Assembly (NCBI GenBank): GCA_020310875.1
Contig: CM035407.1
Span: 74,119,404 to 74,183,403 of the forward strand
From: Ceratopteris richardii
Taxonomy: Eukaryota; Streptophyta; Polypodiopsida; Polypodiales; Pteridaceae
Length of the DNA stretch: 64,000 nucleotides
Direction: 5' to 3'
The position numbers and the translations under genes were made by a program. Every line of letters begins with the position of its first letter. The first letter of the stretch is position 1. This document shows, in pieces, positions 1 to 10,254 of the stretch. The notes under the pieces were generated by a model. The model was not told the origin of the DNA, searched no databases, and saw only the letters and a list, made by a program, of their open reading frames with translations.

Positions 1-127
1 GCTCACTAGAGTTGTTTGCATAAGCTCTGAGTAAGAGCACTTTTGGTGTGTAGAGGTCAAAGAAGGATACCTGTGGAGGTCATTCGCACTTCGTCGTTGC
101 TTAGGGGTTGAGATACTTCCCCCATCA
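1..127 (+). repeat. 3' part of a copia 5' LTR
   Basis: This is the sequence immediately upstream of a primer-binding site and it ends in CA, as an LTR should. The start of the LTR lies outside the window. It should hold the R-U5 part of the 5' LTR of the copia element that follows. I cannot set its length. Confidence 0.6.
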
Positions 128-128
128 G

Positions 129-140
129 TGGTATCAGAGC
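129..140 (+). other. Primer-binding site (initiator tRNA-Met type)
   Basis: TGGTATCAGAGC is the classic plant LTR-retrotransposon primer-binding site, complementary to the 3' end of initiator tRNA-Met. It sits one base after the LTR's terminal CA and about 250 bp before the gag ATG, which is the expected position for starting minus-strand DNA synthesis. Confidence 0.85.
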
Positions 141-390
141 ATTTGGGCATCTTGGAGGCATCACATACAAGAGCAAGAAGACCTCTTGGAGTTGGTGGTT
201 GAAGATTTGCATCAACAAAATCTTCTTGGAGGTAGCTCACATCAAGGGGGAGTTATTCTACTCAAAGTTTCAAGAGCACAAGGTGTCCATCTAAGGAAAG
301 CTTTGGATTGAGGTAACCTCAGAGCCTCATTTTCATTTTACACACATTGGAGCATTAGCCAAGGGCTAGGTCAAGTATCAAAGACTAGAT

Positions 391-3300
391 ATGGGAGACT
401 TCAACACTCAAACTGAAAAGCTAGACAAAGGGAACTATCAACCATGGAGATTTAGGGTCTCCAACTATCTTATGGGCAAGGGCCTTTGGGGGTTGATCAG
501 TGGAAGTGAACCAAGACCTAGGTTGGATGAGAATCCAACCAATGACCAGAGAAGGGCCTTTAGGGAATGGAATGAAAGAGACAAGAGGGTTAACTTTATT
601 CTTTCCCAACACATTAGCAATAGCATGATCGGCCATATCCAAGACTTGGATTCAAGCATGAAGGTATGGGAGACACTTGAAAGGCTTTATTCAACAAGCA
701 CCAAAGCAAGGAAGATCCAACTCAAGAATGAGCTCAACAACCTTAGGAAGAGCTCAGGGAGTAGCATAAATGACTACATACTTAAGGTCAAGGAGTTATC
801 AGATGCATTGGGATCCATTGGAAGCCACGTAGACGATGACGATCTTGTGGCTTATACTCGAGAGATGATGAGAAGTGGAAACCCTTTACCACTTCAGTAT
901 ATGTAAGGGATAATCTTCCTGATTTTGAGCAATTGGTTGCTCTCATGGTCATCGAAGAAATGAACATAGGTGGAAGTTCGACTAAAAGCAAGGATGCACA
1001 AGTTTTCTATGTAGGTAATCAAAGGGGCAAAGGAAGACGAGGACAAGGAAGGGGCAAAGGAAGGTTTGGAGGAAGGCAAGGCCACTCAAGCAATCAAGGA
1101 CATGACCAAGGCACCTCATCACAAAGAGGGAGAGGAAGAGGAGGACGACATCAACAAAACAGGAATCAAGATGGCGAAGGATGTTACATATGTGGCAAGT
1201 TTGGCCACTATGCTAGAGATTGCTACCAAGGAGGAAACCAAAGGAGCTATAATCAAGGTTCTTCATACAAAGGCCAAGGTAATTATGCTTCTACAAGTTC
1301 AGAAAATGACAATCTCTTGATGATGCACATGAATGGGGATTCAAGCAAAGTAGATAACACTTGGTATATGTATAGTGGATGTAGCAACCATATGAGTTGC
1401 AATTCTTCTTGGTTTACTAATCTACATGTTCCCAAAAGTAAAGGACATGTAGAAACAAGTGATGATACATCCCATGAGATCTCCCATATTGGAGATGTAG
1501 CTTTGGATGACAAGGAGGAAGGAAGATGTCTCAAGGATGTCTTGCATGTACCTACCATCACAAAGAAATTGGTATCCGTTGGGCAAATGGTTGAAAGAGG
1601 CTATCAAGTAAGATTCAACAAAGGTGGATGCTTTGTGGAGAACCCTAAGCAAGGTTACAAGGTCATAGCAAGAGGAAAGAAGCAAGGGAGACTCTTCACT
1701 TTGGAGGTAAATTCGCATTCCACTCAACATGTGTACTTCACATATGGAAACAAGAGGATTTCGGAGTTGGACTTGTGGCACAAGAGGATAGGTCACATCA
1801 ACATACAAAGAATGAAGGAAATGCAATTCAAGAGGCTGGTTGAAGGTCTTCCCAACTTCCGAGGACAAGGTATGAAGCATTTATGTGAATCTTGTCAACT
1901 AGGCAAGCAAGCGAGACTTCCATTCAAGAAGAGTGGCTACATAAGCCAACATCCATTGGAGTTGATACATACAGATGTGTGGGGGCCAACTAAAGAGCAA
2001 TCCATTGGAGGTAACAAGTACTTTGTCACTTTTATAGATGATTGCACAAGGATGGTTTGGGTTTATTTCATCAAAAACAAATCAGATGTGTTTACATGTT
2101 TCAAAGCATTCAAGGCAATGGTAGAGAAGGAAACAGGTACATATATCAAGAAGCTAAGGTCCGATGGAGGGGGAGAATATTTCTCCAATGAGTTTTCTAA
2201 TTTTTTAATGGATCAAGGCATCAAGAGGCAAGTAACATGCAGGTACACACCCCAACAAAATGGAGTAGCAGAGAGAAAGAATAGATACATTGCCGAGATC
2301 GCTAGAGCAATGCTTAATGAGATGAATGTACCTAACATGTTTTGGAGTGATGCATCAAATACTGCCGTGTATCTAATGAATAGGCCTCCTACCTGAGGGA
2401 TCCATGGCTTGACACCATATAAAGCCTATTATGGTAAGAAACCTCATCTTTCCCACATGAAGATATTTGGATGTACTTGTTATGTACATGTGCCAAGTGA
2501 ATTGAGGCACAAGCTACAAGCAAAGGGAGAAAAGTGTGTGTTTCTAGGATATTCAAATGATCATAAAGGTTACAGGTGCTTCAACCCAAACACAAAGGAC
2601 TTGAGGATATCAAGAGATGTAGCATTTGATGAGCTACTCCCTTGGTATAAGAAGTATGATTTTATGCAGGACTATGAAGAAGAAAAGCATGGACATGATG
2701 AAGAACAAATCGACCTAGAGCTAAGCGGCCCAAGGTGTTCCATCAATGAAAATAGTTCAAGCATGAACTCACCATGGAGGGGGAAATCTTCATCAAGCTA
2801 TGAATCACAATCAATCAACAAAGGCAAAGCAACATTGGTGGAGTTGGATGAAGAAGGTAATGAAGTTGAAGATGATGAAGGACACATGATGGAGAAAGAA
2901 GCCACGTCAAAGAAAGAGATCAAGTTCCCAAGGCAAAGGAGGTTTATTCCTCCAAAAGGTGAAGAAAGGAAGTCTTCTAGAGTTAAGTATCCAACTCAAA
3001 GGTTTACTTATGATTCATACATGGCAACGCATTATGCATATATGAACAAAGTAGTAGAAGATCATGAGCCTGATTGCTATGAAGACGCAAGCAGGTACAC
3101 CGAATGGAAAGAGGAAATGCAAGAAGAGATCGATGCACTTGAGGAAAATCAAACATGGACTCTAGTGCCCAAGAAGGAGAACATGAAGGTAATAGGTAAT
3201 AAGTGGGTGTATAAAGTAAAGAGGAATTCAGATGGATCTATTTCTAGGTTCAAAGCAAGATTGGTGGCCAAGGGTTTTGCACAAACCTATGGAGTGGACT

Positions 3301-3415
3301 TTGAAGAGACATTCAGCCTCGTGGCAAAGATGAGCACCATTAGGACACTCATTGCAATGGCTGCTAGCAAAGGATGGAAGCTTTTCAAATTGGATATCAA
3401 GAATGCCTTTCTCTA
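391..3415 (+). pseudogene. Ty1/copia gag-pol, truncated in reverse transcriptase
   Basis: This is a decayed copia polyprotein. Gag starts at 391 (MGDFNTQTEKLDKGNYQPW) and has the UBN2-like fold region with LYSTSTKARKIQLKNEL. It changes frame near 870-885; the continuing frame reads VYVRDNLPDFEQL. A CX2CX4HX4C zinc knuckle (CYICGKFGHYARDC) follows around 1180. The protease motif reads YSGCSNHM instead of DSGCSNHM, so its catalytic Asp is lost. The integrase has its HHCC region (WHKRIGH, CESCQLGK), then DVWGP, LRSDGGGEY and NGVAERKNR, giving the D,D,E triad. An in-frame TGA at 2394-2396 interrupts the integrase; translation resumes in the same frame (TPYKAYYGKKP). Reverse transcriptase begins at ETWTLV-like NQTWTLV and runs through ARLVAKGFAQ to KLDIKNAFLY, then homology stops at about 3415. 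RNase H and the 3' LTR are absent, so it is non-autonomous. Confidence 0.92.
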
Positions 3416-3922
3416 TGTCTACTTCAGTGTAAATTCTACTTTTCATAATTTTAAGAAGTTTCTTAACCTATCTGAAGAATGTACATATCTTATCATGAAA
3501 TGCAAGGAAAAACAAAACTTAAAACATTAATCAAGTTTAGAACTGTTTCACCTAATCGACATAGAATTCTTCTTCAACTTCTCTTCAAATTCGTCATAGT
3601 ATTGACAGACCATCAATTTCATAACACATCGTCAATTCCTGTAAGTAATCATAAAGCGAGGATACAAAACAAGTAATCTTCATTAGCATTTATCTTGCAA
3701 ATATAAATTCATATATTCTATCAGATTCATCTTCATCATGTCACAAATTTCATCATAAGAAAGTCATAGTGGTTATAATTGTCATATATAATGCATTCTT
3801 AATTTTTACAATAGGTTTTTCAACCTATGTAACAAAGTCATAAGTTTCACATTAGGAAAACTCGCATATATGGAGAAAGCAATATAAAATTTGAAAAGTT
3901 TTATCTTCAATAAACAATATCA
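3416..3922. other. No gene seen; AT-rich junction
   Basis: Copia homology ends abruptly at about 3415. This stretch shows no coding signal, no LTR-like ends and no clear repeat. It joins the copia remnant to a gypsy gag remnant on the other strand. Confidence 0.5.
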
Positions 3923-5074
3923 TCACAATAAAACTATTCTCTTAAATTCTTCTCCTTTTCTCTTAACTTTAAATGAGTTTTTGGTTTTATTTTCAATCTT
4001 CCATATGGCTTCTTGTACCCATTTTTCCATATTCTTGTCATGTTCTATTTGAATTTGAAGATTTTTATCTTCAAATGTTTGTACTATTCTTTCATCATTT
4101 TTATTTTGGTCACATTTATTGTCATTTCGTACGACTTTAGGTTCTATTTTAATCGCATGTATGTCTTTATTTCCATCAATTGATTGTTCATTTTCATCAT
4201 CTTTTATCCTTACATCTTCTTCTTTCTTAATCTTTTTCAATGTATCTGGATCCTTAGATGTAGTTTGAATATCAATGTTACTCATAGATTTAGGTTTAAG
4301 AAAGTTTTCATCATTGTCCAAGCATTCACTTTTAGTCACAAACTTCGTGTTCATAGAATGTAATTGACATACATTGCTTTTCTCATCATGACTCTTAGGT
4401 TTCCATTGTTTTTGAAGTTTGGTTTTAGGACTAAATTTGGTTTGGTCAAAGTATTCTCTCATCCCTCCTCTACCTAAGTTTAATCTCAAAGGTAGTTGTG
4501 TTTGATAATCACAAATCTTATGATCATTTGTAATGACTAAGTGAATTTGACATGCATTATTATAAGCAACACAATCCTCATACATATGACCTCGTTGGTC
4601 ACACCAAAAGCATCTTAAGGGATATACTTTCCTATTCATAGCCCTATGGGTTAATCTCCTATACTCATTCATATGGGGTTCATTAGGCAACTTTGGAGAT
4701 AAACTTTGCATTTCATGCTCATGTTTGCACTTGCATTTAGGGAGTTCATTGACTTGTTTGGTCAAATCATCTATTTTGGTCTTTAAATTTTCAACAATTT
4801 CTTGTAAAATTCCACACATCACACTATTTGAATTTGAAAACTCACTTAACTTGTCAATGAACAGAAATACTTCTTTAAATTTTGCTTGATTTGATGAATT
4901 TAGCATATCCTCTAAATCTTTGACTTGCACATCAAGTCCCAAATTTGCATTCTTAATTAAGCCCTCCATAGTAGACTTCTTTTCATGTGTGTTTAAATTA
5001 ACTCCTTTCTTTTTACCCAATGATATTTGAAAAACAAGAAGTCTTAGAGGATAGATCAATACCTGCAATATCAA
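3923..5074 (-). pseudogene. Gypsy-type gag C-terminal fragment with zinc knuckle
   Basis: This open frame has 383 codons on the minus strand; the plausible coding start is the internal Met near 4967 (MEGLIKNANLG). It has a coiled-coil-like stretch (LQEIVENLKTKIDDLTKQVN), a CX2CX4HX4C zinc knuckle (CFWCDQRGHMYEDC) and then HKICDYQTQLPLRLNLGRGGM. That last segment closely matches the part after the knuckle in the gypsy element at 11.7-12.0 kb (KKICDYRSRLPLQGNYGKGGM). The C-terminal third is highly charged and rich in Lys, Asp and Asn. I read it as a diverged gag/linker fragment of a related gypsy family without adjoining protease or polymerase. The frame is open over its full length, which is unusual here. 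It could be a non-autonomous element's gag or a recent fragment. Confidence 0.7.
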
Positions 5075-5667
5075 TCAAAGAAGAGGCTCAAAGAGTGACT
5101 GTGTGTAAATTAATACAATTTTTAATAGCATCAAAATCTAATACATCAATTGCTAATGGATGAATGTGCAAACGTTCTTGCTTCTAATGTCGATGAGAGG
5201 GGTGGCGAGATGAGGATAGCTACTTGCCACTCTTCGTGGAGGCGCTCAGTTCCCTAGGGAATAGCCCTCAACACCAAGAAGAGTGCAAGGTTCCAACGAC
5301 ACAGCCACAGCTCCCATGGATGAAGAAGCTTCTGCACTTCAACCTGTCGATATATTGTATGCACATGCAAGCAAAATTTAAAACTTTATACCTGAGTTGC
5401 AAGGCCGTTTCTTCACGTCGGGTTCACCAGATGTAGGCGCGAAAGCAGCGGTGTCGTCGAGATTTTTTCTCCTCTCTCACTTGTGAAGGCCTACAAAAAA
5501 CATATTTGGTGAAGGTAGCCGGAATTCCCTGAGAAGTCCAGGATGCATCAAGGATGTCAAAGGAAGCTCATATACAAAGTTTCAAAGAAATCACGAAAGT
5601 CCATGGTAGTGGTCAAAGCTGGTCAAAGCTGGTCAAAGCTGATCAAAGTTGGGAAATTAGGGCAAAA
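5075..5667. other. Non-coding spacer with a short tandem repeat
   Basis: I see no convincing gene. At 5611-5640 there are three exact copies of the decamer GGTCAAAGCT, followed by a diverged fourth. The word TTCACGTCGGGTTCA near 5413 recurs in the same orientation at about 13316, just outside the large inverted repeat. This suggests that both flanks of the gypsy element at 7-13 kb share terminal sequence. Confidence 0.5.
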
Positions 5668-5762
5668 ATTTCATTACTTGCACTCCTACATTCCCATTCC
5701 CATAATCATTTCAACATCTCTCTCTTCTCCATACTCAACATTAATTTCACTTTCATGTCCTT
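5668..5762 (+). repeat. Third copy of a ~90-bp terminal repeat
   Basis: The segment from CTTGCACTCCTACATTCCC to TTCATGTCCTTA is nearly identical to 15565-15655 (+) and to the reverse complement of 13411-13505. It therefore faces opposite to the left arm of the 13.3-15.7 kb palindrome and forms an inverted pair around the gypsy element at 7.0-13.3 kb. I read it as part of a retroelement LTR or another terminal repeat. Homology stops sharply on both sides. Confidence 0.65.
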
Positions 5763-6997
5763 ATTCGCCCCCACTAAACCTGTGATTCCTCTAGAAGCGC
5801 CACTCTAGCATCTGTGAAAAACAAAATGTTCCAGGCATCAAATTCTTTTATAGGCAACATAAGAAACATGGAAGGAAAATTGATTATATGCATGAATAAG
5901 TAGGTAACGTGACATGAAGCAAAATTTGCATGAAAGAAAGAATTGAAACAGGCAACATCAATATGCATGAACAAATAGGCAACATATATGCAAATGAACA
6001 AGCAACATTGGCAACAAGAAAGAAAAAAAACAAGCATCAATATGAAGTGGAAGTGGATGTATTGAGTCGTTTTAAGCATCAGTTCCTCTCATCTTGAAGA
6101 AAATTTTGTACCTTTTTCATAAAGCAATCTACCTTAAATATGATTATAAACAAAGATTTAGGATTTTCAAGAGACATCTTTCATCTTTAGCTTATTTTAG
6201 ATCAACTCCTTTCCTACATAAATATGAATATGCTCTTTCTCTAATAACATGCAAGGAAATCTAACTAAACTCCACTAATGCATAAATCTACCTATATAGC
6301 CCGTGATTTATTCTACTATGCCTCTTTATCCTCCTTTGCCTTTTTTTTTTTCTTTTGATGATGATGATGATTCGGCAATTTTATGGTTACGAGCACTTTT
6401 TTTGGGATGGAAGAAAGTGTAAACTTCTTGGTAACATGTAGCAACTTTTTTGTTTTTTTTGATGGGGAAAAATTAAACCCCGATACAAGGTACAACCATT
6501 TTTGATGACGAAGAACAGTCGTTTAAACTCCGCTACAAGTGCTATGAGGTGGACTAAAGATGTAGAAACATGCAATAGCAGGAGCTAGGATTTCAACAAT
6601 TATGCTTTCGATACAGGATACATATGCATGTTTATATATGAAAGTCTTGTCACCAAAATAAACCTCCAAATCTACATGCCCTATCTTTCCACAATCCTAG
6701 ATTATAATCAATTTCTTAGTAGATAAGTTACTACTTAAGATACAATTTTACACAAGGAAAGAAATCATCATTTGCCTTTTTTTTGACTCAAGTGATGTGG
6801 ATATGCAATGCAATGCAAAAATTGAAAACAAACATGCATGAAACAAGAATGGAAAAAAGTAGAATGAACTTGAAAAAAAACAAAGCAACATGAACTTGAA
6901 AAATTAATGATGTTTTTATAATTTTTTATATTTTTTTCCTTTATTTTTTTAATTTTTATTTTTTTATTTTTTATTTTTATAACATGGATACTCCTCT
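5763..6997. other. Non-coding 3' part of gypsy element 1
   Basis: No protein homology is visible. The stretch is A/T-rich with homopolymer runs (poly-T at about 6341-6352 and 6950-6980), a short (GAT)n run near 6357 and repeated CATGAA/CATGCA words. It lies downstream of the gypsy integrase on the minus strand, where a 3' untranslated region and polypurine tract would be expected. Confidence 0.4.
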
Positions 6998-8641
6998 TTA
7001 TGAATCGGCCTCATTGTTGTCATCTTCTTCAATGTCTTCATCCAAAATGTACTCATCATTATCACGTTTCTTGAATAGCTTTATCCTTTTACCTGCAACC
7101 AAAGTTTTTAGTGCAACACCATTTAATTCAAAAAGAGCATACGTACCATTGTTGTTGACTTTTGATACAATGTATGGCCCAAACCACGGTTGAGTGAGCT
7201 TTCTGCGTGCATCATATTGAGAGTCAAATGTACTATCATAAATGAGCACCCAATGTCCTACTTCAATTGGCGTAGGACGCAATCGATGAGTTTTATCAAA
7301 ATAATGCTTGTTCTTCATTCTAGATTCTCTTAATTTTTCAACGGCATCATCAAGTCTTAATTTACCTTGTTCTAACTGTTTAATGCGCAAACTCAAAAAA
7401 TCATCAGTCGACATGTTTTCATACCAAGGCAGATTTGACCATGCAAAAATATGAGACTGAATTGGAAACAATGGTTTTTGACAGTACATGAGTTCAGCGG
7501 GCATATATCCAGTAGTACGTGTGCATGTCATTCTATTTGCCCAAAGTGCAAAAGGTAAGAATCTACGCCATTGTTTGATGTCACCGTTACATGCTTTAGA
7601 TATGGCTTTCACAATAGGTGGATGCCCTCTCTCTATTTTACCATTGGCCTCTGGATTATATGCAGTAGTAAGAGACAAACAAATACCGTGATGATCAAAG
7701 AACTCTTTAGCTTCTCTCGCATTTAACTCTCCACGATCGGCAACTACTTTCTCTATGTACCCAAAGCGACTTATGACATCTTCAAGCAAGAATTTGCAAA
7801 CATTGTAAGTGGTATTAGATCGTAGTGCACGTCCCTCTACATGATTAGTTAAATCTTCTCTTGCAAGTACAATGTAACGCATTTTATCGATACCTTTAGG
7901 CATAGTTACAAGATCTACTGCCCACTTGTAGTGAATACAAGGTGGATAAGTAGGATGCAACGGATCTCTATGTTTGACTGATGAATGAAGTTGACAAGTA
8001 GAACATGTAGAAACATAGGTACTAATGTCAACATACATCCTAGGCCAATAATAGGTACTTCTAATTTTTTCATATGCTCCAAAAAATCCTTTATGACCGG
8101 CCCCTAATGTCTCATGCATTTCCTTCATTACTTGCAATTGAAGATCTCGTTTTCCTAGGACTCGTTGTGGATTCTTAACCTTACCCTTAGCATGTCTCCA
8201 AAGATAACCATTACATAGGAAAAAGTTATGAGCTCGTTTCCTAATGTTACAGAATCTATTTGTAGTCCAGTTAGGTAATGGTTGTAGTGTACTCAGATAC
8301 TTTCCTATGTCTCTCCATTCATTTTCGTACTCAGACTTATGAAATTGCTCATACTCATATATATGTGGAACATAGTCAATTAAGTTCACATTCTTTACTA
8401 GATCATTTTCAAGATCATCATCAAATCTAGCTCTCGATAACATATCAGCAACTGAGTTTGACTTACCTGAAATATGAACTAACTCAGGATTTATGAACTT
8501 AATATATGAGATCCATCTAAGCATGGCTATATCAGGAGATGAACAATTGGCTATCATTCCAATGAGAGGCAAACAATCAGTCTCAACTTTGACATTTGCA
8601 CCAATGAAATATTCTTTGTCTGTTTTCAAAGCTGTCACCAT
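6998..8641 (-). pseudogene. Gypsy 1 RNase H end and integrase
   Basis: This 547-codon frame follows the reverse transcriptase frame directly; only a TAG at about 8660-8662 separates RKYP from KRELWSMV. It begins with the end of RNase H (SGKSNSVADMLSRARF). The integrase zinc region is H-H then CSTCQLHSSVKHRD. The catalytic core is seen as AVDLVTMP (first Asp), VVADRGELNA (second Asp) and EANGKIERGH (Glu). The C-terminal part has the WFGPYIVSKVNNNGTY module typical of gypsy integrases that bind DNA and ends in an acidic tail (DEDIEEDDNNEADS). All three catalytic residues are visible, so this module alone is well preserved. Confidence 0.9.
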
Positions 8642-8662
8642 ACTCCATAGTTCTCGTTTGAT

Positions 8663-10195
8663 CTATGGATATTTTCGTTGTGTTTCATGTACAATTTTGG
8701 CACCAAACCTAATTGCATATCTATTCCCTTCACTATCGTCTTGACTTATGACCCAACCTATACCAATAGGACTAGTATCAACAGTCAATATAATAGGTTT
8801 GTTAGCAGAATAGTCTACACACTTAAGGATGGGAGCTTCAAGCAATAATTTCTTCAATTTACACATAGCTTGAGTGTGTTTGTCAGTCCAAATAAATTTT
8901 CGTTTCTTCCTCAACAAGTCATAGAGACAATCAACAACATGAGCAAAGTGTGGGATCCAAATAACATAAAAGATGCAAGCACCAAGAAATCTACGTACCT
9001 CACTCACATTGTTACATGTTTCAGAAATCTTGCTAATGGCATCAACTTTTTGTGGGTATGGCTTTCGACCATAATAGCCACATAAATGTCCAACAATAAG
9101 AACCGCGTTGACACCAAAAACAGATTTTTCTATGGAAAATGTGAGACCTACCTCTTCAAATTGTTGAAATATTCTTTCACAATCAGAGATATGGTCAAGA
9201 ACAAATTTACGACATCCAGATGAATCTAAAGTAATGTCCTTTACACGTTCCTCACTCCCTTTAATTGGAATATCATCAATGAATGGCATGGTTATATGAG
9301 GGATAAAATCATGTAAGACCATATTCATAGCACTCATCATATGAGCCACAGAATTAGTCGCTCCTTGAGGTAAAGTACACATTCGCACTAAGCCTAGAGG
9401 AGTTTTCATTGTGGTTACGTCACGACTATATTTTGCTAATTGGAATTGGTCATATCCCAAATATAAATCACCCATTGAATAGATAGAATGTCCTGAAAAT
9501 GATTCAGCAAACTCATCTACAATGGGTCCTCTTCCTACATTCCTTATGGTGACTTTATTGACGGGTTGGAGATCTTGAATAAAACGTAGTTTCCCATTCT
9601 TTTTAGGCACAGTGAACCATCTATTTGAGTAAGGTGCAAAAGATAGCTCTAAAATTCTCATGTTTATCTTCTCCTTAAGTAGTTTCATTAGCTCAGGTAA
9701 GTGAGCCTTTGAAACTGGTATAGGACGAAGATTCCATGGAATATGTGGAATAGTAAAGATTATCATGGGTGCAACTAGCTTAGGATCTACACAACCAATC
9801 TCATGAGGATACATTTGAGGTACTGGTTGAGCTATGGGTTTGATTTTTTTGTCTACAGTTTTGTACTTTGTTTCAACTAAGGCATTATGTGTTTGGTTAA
9901 ATTTTGAGCACTTGTCAACATTGAGAGCATACTCTTGGATTAGAGCATACTCATCAAGAGAAGAAAGGAGAATAATATGGGAATTAGAATTTTGTTGAAG
10001 ACATAACTCTAACTCCTCAAGAGTAGAGAAACAATGAGATGTTTCAATCACATGCTCAATGTTCTCATCATGTTCCATGATTTTGTTGTTTTTATAATTT
10101 TTTTGGCTTCTTTGGATAAAAGATTTGGACAATTGACTCTTATGAAGAAAATCTAATCTAGAATGTGGAAAACAAAGTGACAAACTATTGTACAT
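8663..10195 (-). pseudogene. Gypsy 1 reverse transcriptase / RNase H
   Basis: This is a 510-codon frame; the likely start of true coding is near the internal Met at 10078 (MEHDENIEHV). Visible blocks are the fingers (RWFTVPKKNGKLRFIQDLQP), LPQGATNS, and the active-site box FIDDIPI, which replaces the YxDD form. The thumb/connection follows (SIEKSVFGVNAV, GHLCGYYG, RRFLGACIFYVIWIPHFA). RNase H starts with KFIWTDKH and ILTVDTSPIGIGWV. The protease frame upstream ends about 60 bp away in a different frame, so a frameshift separates the two. Confidence 0.9.
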
Positions 10196-10254
10196 GTTGG
10201 TTGGCTGCGAGATGTCAAACCAATATCCACTGTTGTCCCGCTCAACAATGGATT

